Assembly: GCA_030144725.1 (NCBI GenBank)
Contig: JASKMD010000020.1
Span: 1,715,631-1,779,630, forward strand
DNA length: 64,000 nucleotides
Direction: 5' to 3'
DNA from: Haematococcus lacustris
Taxonomy: Eukaryota; Chlorophyta; Chlorophyceae; Chlamydomonadales; Haematococcaceae
Shown piece by piece: positions 1-11,100 of the stretch. The notes under the pieces are model-generated. The model had not been told where the DNA came from. It made no database searches and saw only the letters and a program-made list of their open reading frames with translations. Each line of letters starts with the position of its first letter. Within the stretch, counting starts at the first letter, position 1. The translations under genes and the position numbers were made by a program.

Positions 1-458
1 CCTAGTTCCCGCCATCGTTGATTGAGTCTCCCACTCTCCACCAATTTACGCCACTGCCCACCGTCTGTCCACCGTCTGTCCACCATCGTTCTACCACCAG
101 TATTCCAGCTATCCCACCATTTCAGCCAATGCCAAGCGTCTATTCACAAGCCCAGCTCACCCTGGACGACGTGGACGGTCCCGGCACCCAGCAGCGAATG
201 CAACGCCGTGCTCGCGTCGCTAGCTGCCAGCCGGGCGTGGGGCGTGGGGTGGCATGCGGGCTTTGAGAAAGTGGCCGCGGCCACAGCCAGGGCCGCCAGA
301 CACACCAACAGCCACGGCCACAGGTACTTGCGGCAGGTTTTGCGGCTTTGCGGGACTGGAATTGTGGCAGCAGGGTTTAGGGTTTCATCGTCTGCGCCAA
401 GCAGCGGTGCATATGCGTGCTCTTCGTGATCTGCGGTTAGACCCATGGCAAATGGGCG
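1..458. other. No gene recognised
   Basis: The first 458 bases hold short overlapping frames on both strands but nothing I can match to a family. A Ser/Pro/His-rich start (repeated 'ccaccgtctgtccaccgtctgtccacc' at 57-85) looks like low-complexity DNA. Confidence 0.4.
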
Positions 459-1367
459 ATGTTAACAACATACACTCGCCCTTCGGAAGGGTGGAGCGTT
501 CAAATTGCCTCACTCTTCAATCGTGAAACTGTGCAGCAAATGTGCTCTGGCTCCTTTGCTCTGTACTCTGTGCTCTGTACTCTGTGCTCCTTTGCTCTGT
601 ACTCTGTGCAAATGAGTATTTTACTCTGGCTCCTCTGTGCTAGAAAAATAAGAAGAGAGAGGAGTTCAATCCGGCGTAGACGCCGACATGCATTGATGGG
701 GAAGCATCCTGCTTGGGCGCGGCCTGCTCCCAACACCTACCCAAGATGTGATGGGAGGACCCCTATAATGCCGATCCCCTTTCCCTACCCTGAGCCTCTA
801 GTATGTTTTAGCAATGTTATAGCAATGTTACTTGAGCTTATCGCCGCTATTGCTATTGCGTCCCTGCCCTGTGCTTCCATGGCTCCCGGTCTAAGAGTCT
901 CCTCCCCTCCATCAAAGCATCAGATATCACACTATCCTGATGATCACACACTGCTGTTATTTGGTTGCCAGGCGCGAGACGAGTTCCACACCTGGTGCAG
1001 TGATGGCTACATGGTGAAGATGAATCTGAGCCCAAGCATCTTTCACCCACGCCTGCTGCGTGACCCAGTCACTTGGTGGGAGTGGTATGGCAAGAAGACC
1101 CCTGTGCTACAACAGGTGGCACAACGGGTGCTTAGCATTCCTGACACATCGGCTGGTGTGGAGCGCCTCTTCTCAGTTTTCAAGTTCATCTGGAGCGATC
1201 GCCGCAACCGTCTGCTCATGGGCCGCATGTGGGCAATGGCCTATGTGTACTTCAACACTCGGGCCTTGCGGCACCTAGAGGAGCCCATGGCAGATGATGC
1301 TGCTGATGTGGCGCGCTGGGAGGAGTGGATGGCCAGCCAGCCTGTGGAGGGTGCACCCCTTTTGTAG
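459..1367 (+). pseudogene. hAT-family transposase, C-terminal fragment
   Basis: An open frame of 302 codons whose last third, about 1020-1300, matches the C-terminal dimerisation region of hAT transposases. The visible order is a Trp-rich stretch (DPVTWWEWYGKK), the conserved VLSIPDTSAGVERLFS block, then IWSDRRNRLLMGRMWAMAYV. Known hAT enzymes cut and paste DNA in the nucleus, and this region mediates dimerisation. The upstream part of the frame is low-complexity (repeated ctctgtgct/actctgtgct at about 541-605) and shows no BED zinc finger or catalytic DDE region, so this is a fragment, or a last exon whose partners lie outside or are lost. No terminal repeats were found around it. The family call is fairly sure; activity is unlikely. 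Confidence 0.75.
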
Positions 1368-1464
1368 GGGAGGCATGGACACAGCGGCATTGCGTGCGTT
1401 AAAACTGCAAAATCATGGCATCATGGGGTGGGGGAGTATTAGGCAGTAGTGAGTAACTCATTAG

Positions 1465-2468
1465 GGCCCTATTCGCGACTTTTTTGGTATTCTATTTTCT
1501 TTTTTCTCCCCAACCGCTGCACTTTTTGGCCGCCCCGCCGACTGGCTGCACCGATGCGAGTGTTAACCATACACGATTCTCCTGTGTACCAGCTTCTGCC
1601 CGGGGAGTGTCTCAATGTTGCAAATACACGCTGTTAGAAGCCGTCACTCGCGCCGTCAACCGCCCAACCGCGGAGAAAGTTCAAACTTTATTCAGGCCCC
1701 TAAAAAACGACCCGAGTAAACTTGAACTTGCTCGGGGGTTGGGTCGTTGAGATACTCCCGATGTCCGACCTCACCGAGCTGGCTGCACGGGGGTTCGCAT
1801 CTGTAGGTTTTGATCCGGCGGCACAGCAGCATCAGCAGCGTTCCATGGGAACCAAAATAAAGGAGTGTGCGCGTGTGCTAAACTACGGAGCTAAACTACG
1901 GTGTGCTAAACTACGGCGTGCTAAACTACGGTGTGCCATGATCGGTGTGCTAAACTACGGTGTGGCATGAGGTACGGTCTGGCTGCACGGGCGTTCGCGT
2001 TTGTAGGCATGGCTGCATGGCATGGCATGGCGGATGTTTGAAACATGGGGTTCACGCAAGAACTCTCTACAAAGTGAACCGTTTTTGCTAGCGTTCATCA
2101 CAACGGTAGCTGCGAAGTAAAGTGCGTTTATTGGCAAGCGGCGCGTTAACTCTTGCGCGTGAGACTCTTGCGGCGCAAGCGATCGCGGACACACCTCAAT
2201 TGCTCACTATCGATTGTTCTAGTGCTGAGTAGTGGCATCAATGATAAAACTGCGCCTGTTATCGAGCCGCAAGTACAATGAAGTTTCAACCCGCCAAGCT
2301 CGCTCCACGAGCCTCCCATCGGTCCTAGAGTTACAAGACCAGCCGCAGCCGCAGTCGCAGTCGCAGCCGCAGTCGCAGGCACAGCAGGCCACGGGTGGTT
2401 GCCCCCAACCGCCCCAACCGCAGAGAATCAGAGAAAAAGAGAATACCAAAAAAGTCGCGAATAGGGCC
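1465..2468. mobile_element. Non-autonomous DNA transposon A (PIF/Harbinger-like ends)
   Basis: The left end (GGCCCTATTCGCGACTTT, from 1465) is the inverse of the right end (to 2468), with near-identity over about 35 bases. Direct 3-bp TAG duplications flank it at 1462-1464 and 2469-2471. Three-base target duplications and ends starting GG(G)CC fit the PIF/Harbinger superfamily. The inside has no transposase. It contains 15-bp 'gctaaactacggtgt'-type repeats near 1876-1970 and a CAG/CGCAGT-rich tract at 2338-2385. The left ~150 bp and right ~120 bp resemble the ends of the element at 2666-4690, so the two are one family. Confidence 0.72.
1876..1970. repeat. Short tandem repeats, ctaaactacggtgtg type
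   Basis: Five to six imperfect copies of a roughly 15-bp unit (gctaaactacggtgt with gc/gg and insertion variants) within transposon A. They explain the repetitive short frame AKLRCAKLRRAKLRCA seen here, which is not a gene. Confidence 0.7.
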
Positions 2469-2665
2469 TAGATCAACATGCATGAATTGGAGGTGCACTC
2501 GCACACGTATGCATAGGTAGCCCTGCTGACCTTTGGTTTTTGTGGTTGTGGTGCACCAAATCGTATCGTGAGTGTTGCATTGGGTTGGCAGATGTTAAAG
2601 AGGGACGTATGCAAAGTTTCAGCTTTAAAGTCCCACGGCAACCACGCGTTTTCATCCCGTTTCAT

Positions 2666-4690
2666 GGGCCTATTCCTGAGTTTTTAGCAATTCAAATGCT
2701 CCATTTGCTCTCAACCGCTACACTTTTTGGCCGTGTGCAAAACTGGCTGGCGCGATGCGCGTTCTGACCCAATACGATTCTCCTGTACACCTTTAGCTGC
2801 TGGGGGGGCGTCTTAGCAGCGCCAATGGACGACCCTTGGCGACCCAACCGCCGGACCCAACCGCCGAGCATTTCATATTTGCTAGACCCCTTTGCTAACA
2901 CCTTCAGCAAATTTGAAATGCTCGGAGGTTCAGCGGTTGAGTCAAGAGAATCTGGCACTGCGGGTATGGACTCGCTGCTGGAGCACGCCAAGGCCCTGGC
3001 AACCCTCGCGACAGTGGGCAAAACGTTATCCTCGGTGGCGCCCTACGAGCAGGCTCAGCTGGTCGCGAAGGCCATCTAGGTTTTGCAGCAGCAACGTTCC
3101 CAAGGCGACACAGGGCAAGGCTTTATCTCAGGGCCTCCCAACCCCCTTGAAAAGGGGGGGTGTCCGTTTCACGCGGTTTATTTCTCGCACAGTTTGCGGA
3201 ATGATGAACGAAGCACATCAGTATGTAGAGGGCTCGCTTGGCTACACGCTACGGCTGTCCTGAGCGTCCATGACTATGTATATGATGCACTGCTTAGGCG
3301 TGAACCCGGCCTACATTTTGTGGGCAGATATCACCATGCATGCCTCCTCCACCCTCGACCTTCTTAATGACGCCGTGATGAAGCAACCGCAAGTATGTGT
3401 GTAGTCGCGCTTTGCGTTGCGATGGCCGGTATCGCGAGTTTGAAACCTAAGAAGCTGAAATGCTTCTTTAACGCACCCACACCACTGCTGATGCTGCGTC
3501 TAGAACAGCTGCATATTTCTTAACATCTATTAGCTTTCACTCGTTATTTGTGTCGCTCGCGCTGTCAAGCGAGAGACGCAGTGGTTGTATGCTCTAGCGG
3601 TTCATCAAGACACTATGTGCACCCTTCACTTCTTGTTACAGTAGACTATGTGGCCTGATAGTCAAACTGACCGCGGGACTCTTTATACTTGAGCCTTTTC
3701 TGCTCGTTCCCCTGGTTATGTGCTTTGTTCGTTGTAGCTAGAGCATATGCGTAGGTGCGAAGCCTTCGTTGTGTCGCTACATCGTTTTGGGACATCACCA
3801 CCGAGACATGTGCTTCGGTCCACGGTGCCATGACCTGCTGCACTCCCTAGGCCTCTACACTCCCTAGGCCTCTACACTCCATAGCAAAGGCCCCTGGCAC
3901 TAGAGTTTGTTAACGAACAGCAGTTTTTGCTTTAGCATCAATCCATGCCGTAGGTATTGCCACAACGTCAAGTACGGCAAGTATATGAGCAACAAGTATC
4001 TAAAGGCAAACATCTAGTAGGACTGCAAGCACCCATTGCAGATGTGGTAGCAGAACACCCTTCCCGAGCAACTGCAACTCTTTCCTCATGGCCACAACAA
4101 AGCCCCATACTAGCACCCCATGGCAGGGCAAGATCTGTACACTCCATAGCTAGGCCTGGTCTCTTGTCCATTAGCTACACGGCCATACGGGTCAAAGACG
4201 GCTGGGTCGAATGGCAGAAACTAGGTGTTAACGAATAGCAGTTTTTGCTTTAGCATCAATCCATGCCGTAGGCTGCAGTACATAGCTACAGTTTGCACGT
4301 GCCTCTGTCTCGTGGTAGTGCAACGATGCAGGTGCTCTAGGTGCGCCGAACTCCCGTTTGCGGGGTCGGGGGTGATGGTGGTAAGTGCAAGTGCAAGTGC
4401 AATCGCAAGTGCAAGTGCGCAGAATGCGAGCTGCGGTGCAATGCAGTCGTGCAAGTCAGGCTGCAAGTCAGACTCTCCGCACCAGCAGGACTAGCATTCT
4501 CCGCAAAGCGGGCAAAGCAATGCGGCAGAAACCAAGCACTCTGCTGTGAGTCTCCGGGATCGCTGCTTTCAGCCAGCCAGGCAGGCGCAGGCAGGCGCAG
4601 GCGCAGACTGGGCGGAGGCGGTTACCCACAACTGCCCCAACCGCCGAGAATCCGAGCAAATGAGCAAAAACAAAACTTGGGAATAGGCCC
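2666..4690. mobile_element. Non-autonomous DNA transposon B, same family as A
   Basis: It begins GGGCCTATTCC at 2666 and ends with the inverse at 4690. Direct CAT duplications flank it at 2663-2665 and 4691-4693. Shared subterminal sequence ('caaccgc..cactttttggccg' on the left, 'caaccgccgagaatc' type on the right) ties it to element A. The interior has a near-palindrome around 2862-2930 (gagcatttcatatttgct facing agcaaatttgaaatgctc), a 45-bp direct repeat (3910-3954 and 4229-4273), a GTGCAA-rich tract at 4383-4425, and a 343-bp segment (3133-3475) with an inverted copy at 33018-33367. No transposase is visible. Confidence 0.7.
3133..3475 (+). repeat. Interspersed repeat, inverted copy of 33018-33367
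   Basis: From 'cctcccaac' through 'tttatttctcgc' to 'agctgaaatgc' this segment aligns, with moderate divergence, to the reverse complement of 33018-33367. It lies within transposon B, whereas the partner lies just outside the Harbinger element at 33406. A frame of about 40 codons is open in both copies, but most differences change amino acids, so I treat it as a repeat rather than a gene. Confidence 0.65.
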
Positions 4691-4693
4691 CAT

Positions 4694-5275
4694 GTCTTTC
4701 ATTCTTTTCATGAAATTTCACCGATTTCATGATGAAATGATGAAATGAAAGAAATGAAAGACGCAAAGTCACAACCCTGTCTAAGACCCGTTGCTTGCCA
4801 TCCCACGCAGACCTAGCTACTTTCCTAGCTGGCTGTGCACTCCGGGCGACCTGTGCGCCAACTTATCCTAATATGGGGACGGTAAAGACTTTGCTTCACA
4901 GTGTGCGTCAGTGACTCAGTCACGGCTCATGGGCTGTCCAACAATGACGTCAGGTTTGTGTCTCCTTTGTTCATACCGTGTGGATCATACGTGAATGCTG
5001 TGAAGTCGTAAGCTAAGCAGTGCCAGCCAGGTCGCAGTAATATTAGGTACACACAGCGAAGGCTGCACCACAGAACACAAACATCAGACATAAAATACAT
5101 ATGTACATGGACAGTGAAATGTAGCCATAGTGCCTAACTAAGGGTGAGCTGATGGCTGCACAAGCTTCGTTTATAAGCTGTATGAGTTGCTTGGAACGCT
5201 CCAGCCTCAAGCCGGTGCACATTCTGCCATGACTAGATTCCCCTTTCAAACACTTAAACTGCGCAATCAAGAGGC
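4694..5275. other. No gene recognised
   Basis: Apart from simple ATGAAA-like repetition near 4715-4760 I see no family match, RNA gene or terminal repeat in this interval. Confidence 0.4.
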
Positions 5276-5335
5276 AGCCAGCATCACAGTTTGAGCCGAC
5301 GCCTTTCTAGCTGCCAAGTGACACAAGTCCGCAAC
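5276..5335 (+). repeat. Left copy of DNAAF11 leader-like repeats (order A-B)
   Basis: Segment A (5276-5308, containing cagtttgagccgacgcc) recurs at 6998-7030 with one mismatch. Segment B (TGACACAAGTCCGCAAC, 5319-5335) recurs at 6965-6981. At the right the order is B then A, immediately before the DNAAF11 start codon. The two copies bracket the Fanzor relic and may mark duplicated target or leader DNA. Confidence 0.6.
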
Positions 5336-5478
5336 ATGCCTACATAGGTGTACTTGGGCATGCATTTGTTGGGTGTACTTGTTTGGCATGGCGAGGTAGT
5401 TGGTGGTTGTAACCTTAGAAGTGTTGTAAGTAGTAACACGTAACACGTAGTCATATGCCGCGTAGAGCTTGGTAGAGG

Positions 5479-6696
5479 ATGCAGCGAAATAGGCAGCTCA
5501 AACGTAATCGCAATGCCTTGGACATTGAAGTTGACCGCGAGCTCGAGGCTCAGCCAGAGCCAAGCCCGGCGCAGCAGGCCAAGAAGGCCAGCGGTGAAGC
5601 GCGCAGGGACCGACACTACAAGAATACATGGCATGCGAAGAAGGCCAAACGGCATACCGTGATGAGGGGTGTGTGCGCTGCTGGTTTAGAGGCGGGAGTG
5701 GTCGTGGCGTCCGAAGTGGTCGAGGCGCGGGTCGTCACGCAACTCGAGGCTTGGGTGGAGGCCTGCAGCATGAGAGCGCTGCTCGGGAGCTTGCTACTGG
5801 GCCTCGCAGTGCGAGGCTGGTTCACGCGGCTGTGGGTGCTTCCGGACGGGCAGGAGGTCTTCGAGGAAATCCCAGCTGAGCTCGCGGTCATCCCGGACCT
5901 GGCGAACCGCAACATGTACCTGCAGCTCATCCGCGGACTGCCTCCTCCCAGCAGGCGCTCTCAGCCCAGCGAAGCTGTGGAGGATGTGCTGGCCTTGTAC
6001 CCGGGTCTCCACGACCGCCTCAAAGCTGTACCTCGCTATCCGCACGACTCCAACACCGTGGACGATGTGGGCACCAAGCTGGAGACCAACTTCGCCAACA
6101 GCCTCACTGAGCTGTTCCCCCGCAGGGTTGAGCAAGCGGTGGCTCTGGCTGGCTCTGGCTGTTCCCCGGGCGTGTGGTGCTGGTGCATGAGTTCCGGACC
6201 AGCCGGGTCAGCTCTGCCCGCACCAACGTGGTGCAGGGCCAGGCAGAGTCCTTCAGGTGAGAGACCTCAGATGCATTAGCACTGTAGGAAGGGGGTCCAT
6301 TACATAGCTGTAGAATGGCACCTCACACACTAGCACCGTTTAGACTAAACATGGCTTGACTTAACACTTGGTTTGGCAAGAAAGGGTCTTACAAGTGAGC
6401 ATTGACATATGTTGCCTTGCAGGTGGCTGCGCCCGGTGCGCAGCATGGCGAAGCGGTCCCGGATCCGGGGCCTGATGTGCTCAACAAGCAATGGCATCAG
6501 GTTCTACGATCGAGACGTGTCAGCCGCGCTGAACATCGCCCGCATTGCAGCCGGGCCGGGCCGCCCACGCGAGCTCAGCAGCTGGCGGGGCCGCCCCGCC
6601 ATGCCTAACCCAGGCAGGCCAGGCCAGGAGTGGGTGCAAGTGCGCGACAGAGGCCTGCTGCGGAAGTGGCAGCGGCGGCACCAGCGGCAGCGATAG
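5479..6696 (+). pseudogene. Fanzor/TnpB-like RNA-guided nuclease relic 1
   Basis: Fanzors are eukaryotic homologues of TnpB, nucleases guided by an RNA from the element. An N-terminal frame (5479 to about 6150) contains DVGTKLETNFANSLTELF, which I tentatively read as the helical part preceding RuvC. The RuvC-II motif VVLVHEFRTSRVSS lies at 6174-6215 in another frame, so an intron or frameshift is needed near 6120-6170. The exon ends at 6256 with GTGAGA; an intron 6257-6422 joins in phase to an exon 6423-6696. That exon carries RSRIRGLMC and then the RuvC-III motif YDRDVSAALNIARI (about 6505-6543). The zinc-ribbon cysteines are mostly missing and Ser replaces the usual Asn in DRDxNAA, so it is probably inactive. 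Family call from motifs only. Confidence 0.68.
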
Positions 6697-6964
6697 CGAC
6701 ATGTGCATCATGCCTTGAGCCAAACAAACGAACAATACGATTGCCCCTTACAAAGGGGATGTGTGTGCGCTAGAGTGTGCATAGGGTAGGGCTCTAGCGA
6801 ATAGGTTAGGGACACGTAGGGTAGGTCCCGACTCCTAGGTTAGGGACACACACCGGTCTCTCACTGTGGAGAAGTGTAGGGGCTCCACAGGATAGGGATA
6901 CAGCATTGTTGATATATCCATTCAGATATATCTACTGCACATACAGGTAGTTGTATGGCAGAGC
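6697..6964. other. Fanzor 3' flank; GGTTAGGGACAC-type repeats
   Basis: The sequence after the Fanzor stop holds repeated 'ggttagggacac' and 'gggtaggtc' motifs (about 6785-6860) but no gene. It is where a guide RNA would lie if the element follows the TnpB plan; I see no direct evidence for one. Confidence 0.35.
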
Positions 6965-7030
6965 TGACACAAGTCCGCAACTAACAGGTAACGCCACAGC
7001 CAGCAACACAGTTTGAGCCGACGCCTTTCT
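6965..7030 (+). repeat. Right copy of leader-like repeats (order B-A), DNAAF11 5' leader
   Basis: B (6965-6981) and A (6998-7030) repeat the 17-bp and 33-bp segments at 5319 and 5276 in swapped order. The right copy ends 9 bp before the DNAAF11 ATG at 7040, so it is probably part of that gene's 5' untranslated region. Confidence 0.6.
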
Positions 7031-7039
7031 ATCCGCAAC

Positions 7040-8156
7040 ATGACTGCGGCCAATACCACTCTACTGACCACCCGGATCACCGAATCCCTCATTCGCCGGA
7101 GAGCGGAGCACAACGATGGCATGCTGTCAAACCTCGAAGAAGTGGCCCTTCACCAGCAGAACATTGGCCAGATAGAGGCGCTGGGCCGGCTGTGCCCTCA
7201 CCTTAAGATTCTGTACCTCCAAAACAACCTCATCAGCAAGCTGGAGAACTTGCACAAACTCAAGGTGCCGCTCTCCAAGCATCCCTCAAGCCTCATGCCG
7301 GCAGTGAATTGGTTGGTTGGCTCTGCAACCCAGTAGCTGCTGCCGCTGCTGGTGCCAGGAGCTGGAGTATTTGAACATGGCAGTCAACAACGTGACCCGC
7401 ATCCAGAACCTCCAGCGATGTGAGTCCCTAAGGAAGCTGGACCTCACTATCAACTTTGTGGATCTGGCAGGCTTGCTCACAATCAGTAGCTTGCAGGTAA
7501 TGCCGCAATCAGGCCAGATGACATGCCATGCCATGCTCACCCCATGTTCAGCCGCCAGGTGCATGGTGCATGGAGCTTGGCACATGCAGCATGCACCTAC
7601 TGCATGCGTGCAGGGGCTGGTGCATCTACAGGAGCTGACCCTGATGGGCAACCCATGCACAGAGTGGTCTGGCTACAGGCCGTATGTCATTGCGAAGCTG
7701 GCGCGGCTAACCAAGCTGGTTAGTAGCTGCTCGGCTGGTCAGAGGGGCAAGGGGAAGAGGGGGTGAGGGGGAGAGGGGCAGAGAGAGGAGGAGAGGGGAA
7801 GAGGGGCAGAGGGCGGTAGAGATGGGGAGAGGGGGAAAGGGGGAGAGGGGCATAGGGAGGAGGAGATGGGGAGAGGGGCAGAGGGGTAAGGAGCGGGGGG
7901 GAAGGAGGAGAGGGGGAAGGGTTTGCCGCCTCGCACCTGATCTGCTTGTTTGTGTTTAGTCTGTAGTTCTGCGCTCCATGCTGCTTGCGCCGCCCTCATC
8001 GCCCGATGCAGCACCTGAGGTTCTGACACCTGTCCAGTGGTTGTGCTGCCTAACAATGAGGACACTAGCAGCATCAGCTTGACTTGTACAAACCAAGGCC
8101 CTGCCCTGCCCTGCCCTGCTGCGATGCCGTAGGGATGATATTGCGGCCTGATGCCG

Positions 8157-8188
<32 letters not shown>

Positions 8189-11100
8189 TGCTGCCGCTGC
8201 CATGCTGCCGTGAGTTCAGGACGGGGTGGACGTGAAGAGGTCGGAGCGCATTGCAGCCCTGCAGCAGCTGCCTGGGCTTGAGGCGCAGCTGCGAGCAGCA
8301 GTCATAGAGCAGGGGCTAGACCCAGACCTGGTGGGAGGAGACCCCTCACAGACTCCCCACCCACCTGCCCAACTGCCCAACTGCCCTGCTGCCCACCAGC
8401 CCACCTGCTGCTGCTGCTGCTGCTGCTGCTGATTGGATCTAGCCCCCCAACCTGTGGGGTAATCTTAAATTGCTGCCCCTGCTACCCTTGCTGCTGCTGC
8501 TGCCCCTGCTGCTGCTGCTGCTGCCCCGGCACCTACTGCACCTACTGCCCCTGCTGCCCCTACTCCTACTCCTACTCCTGCTGCTCCTGCTGCCGTTGCT
8601 GGACAACGCTCCCCCAGGTGAGCAAGCAGGTGGAGGACGACAGCCTGTATGACGAGGAGGGCAAGGTGAAGGAGACCGGCAGCCTAGACGAGGTCAGCGG
8701 GGAGATGAGGCGGCCATGGTGCCCAGCCACCCGCCTCTTGGACCACATGGAGATGGTGAGAGCAGCAGCCTCACACCCCTGATGCACCTCGCCCCCTGTA
8801 GCTGAACCACTGCACCTCACCCACTGCTGTTGCTTGCCCTGCCTGCTGCCACTGCTGTTGCTTGCCCTGCCTGCTGCCACTGCTGTTGCTTGCCCTGCCT
8901 GCTGCCACTGCTGTTGCTTGCCCTGCCTGCTGCCACTGCTGTTGCTTGCCCTGCCTGCTGCCACTGCTGTTGCTTGCCCTGCCTGCTGCCACTGCTGTTG
9001 CTTGCCCTGCCTGCTGCCACTGCTGTTGCTTGCCCTGCCTGCTGCCACTGCTGTTGCTTGCCCTGCCTGCTGCCACTGCTGTTGCTTGCCCTGCCTGCTG
9101 CCACTGCTGTTGCTTGCCCTGCCTGCTGCCACTGCTGTTGCTTGCCCTGCCTGCTGCCACTGCTGTTGCTTGCCCTGCCTGCTGCCACTGCTGTTGCTTG
9201 CCCTGCCTGCTGCCACTGCTGTTGCTTGCCCTGCCTGCTGCCACTGCTGTTGCTTGCCCTGCCTGCTGCCACTGCTGTTGCTTGCCCTGCCTGCTGCCAC
9301 TGCTGTTGCTTGCCCTGCCTGCTGCCACTGCTGTTGCTTGCCCTGCCTGCTGCCACTGCTGTTGCTTGCCCTGCCTGCTGCCACTGCTGTTGCTTGCCCT
9401 GCCTGCTGCCACTGCTGTTGCTTGCCCTGCCTGCTGCCACTGCTGTTGCTTGCCCTGCCTGCTGCCACTGCTGTTGCTTGCCCTGCCTGCTGCCACTGCT
9501 GTTGCTTGCCCTGCCTGCTGCCACTGCTGTTGCTTGCCCTGCCTGCTGCCACTGCTGTTGCTTGCCCTGCCTGCTGCCACTGCTGTTGCTTGCCCTGCCT
9601 GCTGCCACTGCTGTTGCTTGCCCTGCCTGCTGCCACTGCTGTTGCTTGCCCTGCCTGCTGCCACTGCTGTTGCTTGCCCTGCCTGCTGCCACTGCTGTTG
9701 CTTGCCCTGCCTGCTGCCACTGCTGTTGCTTGCCCTGCCTGCTGCCACTGCTGTTGCTTGCCCTGCCTGCTGCCACTGCTGTTGCTTGCCCTGCCTGCTG
9801 CCACTGCTGTTGCTTGCCCTGCCTGCTGCCACTGCTGTTGCTTGCCCTGCCTGCTGCCACTGCTGTTGCTTGCCCTGCCTGCTGCCACTGCTGTTGCTTG
9901 CCCTGCCTGCTGCCACTGCTGTTGCTTGCCCTGCCTGCTGCCACTGCTGTTGCTTGCCCTGCCTGCTGCCACTGCTGTTGCTTGCCCTGCCTGCTGCCAC
10001 TGCTGTTGCTTGCCCTGCCTGCTGCCACTGCTGTTGCTTGCCCTGCCTGCTGCCACTGCTGTTGCTTGCCCTGCCTGCTGCCACTGCTGTTGCTTGCCCT
10101 GCCTGCTGCCACTGCTGTTGCTTGCCCTGCCTGCTGCCACTGCTGTTGCTTGCCCTGCCTGCTGCCACTGCTGTTGCTTGCCCTGCCTGCTGCCACTGCT
10201 GTTGCTTGCCCTGCCTGCTGCCACTGCTGTTGTTTGCCCTGCCTGCTGCCACTGCTGTTGCTTGCCCTGCCTGCTGCCACTGCTGTTGTTTGCCCTGCCT
10301 GCTGCCACTGCTGTTGCTTGCCCTGCCTGCTGCCACTGCTGTTGTTTGCCCTGCCTGCTGCCACTGCTGTTGTTTGCCCTGCCTGCTGCCACTGCTGTTG
10401 CTTGCCCTGCCTGCTGCCACTGCTGTTGCTTGCCCTGCCTGCTGCCACTGCTGCTGTTTGCCCTGCTTACTGCCCAGACCAAAATGAACCAGGAGGCGGA
10501 GGCACGTAAGAAGTCAGGCGCAAGCAAGGGGCTGGAGGACGGCTCAGGGAGACCCAGCCGGCACCAGGACTTCCCAGTCATACAGGATGGGGAGAGGTGG
10601 GGCGGAGGGCAGCAGCTCACGTTACACAATGCCACTCCTTGTCACACCTCCATGCTAGGGTGGCCCTAGAATTTGTGAAGGGCGACTTTTAGGGGCAGCA
10701 GCTGCAATGGTGGATGCATGGATGCATACAGGGCATGCTACAGATATTGTGCATGGGGAGCTGACATGCATGGAGGGAATGCACAAGGACCATGTAATAC
10801 AATGTACTCTCAAAACGGAGGTGTGGGCTGGATGCAAGTGTGGAGGTGCAGACAATGTCTACTGCCCTGCACTTGTTGTGATCGGATAGAGTTTGGTCTG
10901 TCTCAAGAAAGAGCACCTAAAGAAAGGGCATCTAAGAAGGGTAAGGCAGGCACCACACACCACATGCGCATTTCTCCTCAAGCGTCACACATGCTGTGTG
11001 ACCTCAAGCTCGCTCCTCCTCTCCCATGCATATGGCGCAGGATCATGCAACGTAACGAAGGCAGGTGGGAGTTCAGCATGGAGGAGAATGACAAGGGCGA

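Noticed and set aside
3270..3400. Conserved small protein in the 3133/33018 repeat
   Set aside because: The frame is open in both copies, but most differences change the amino acid, so there is no sign of protein-level selection.
8821..10472. Regular 28-bp repeats, as in a CRISPR array
   Set aside because: Units are contiguous with no unique spacers, in a eukaryotic intron. It is a minisatellite.
8572..10669. Very long frames (540-690 codons) on both strands
   Set aside because: They are produced by the 28-bp minisatellite, whose unit is not a multiple of three, so every frame stays open. They lie in an intron of DNAAF11.
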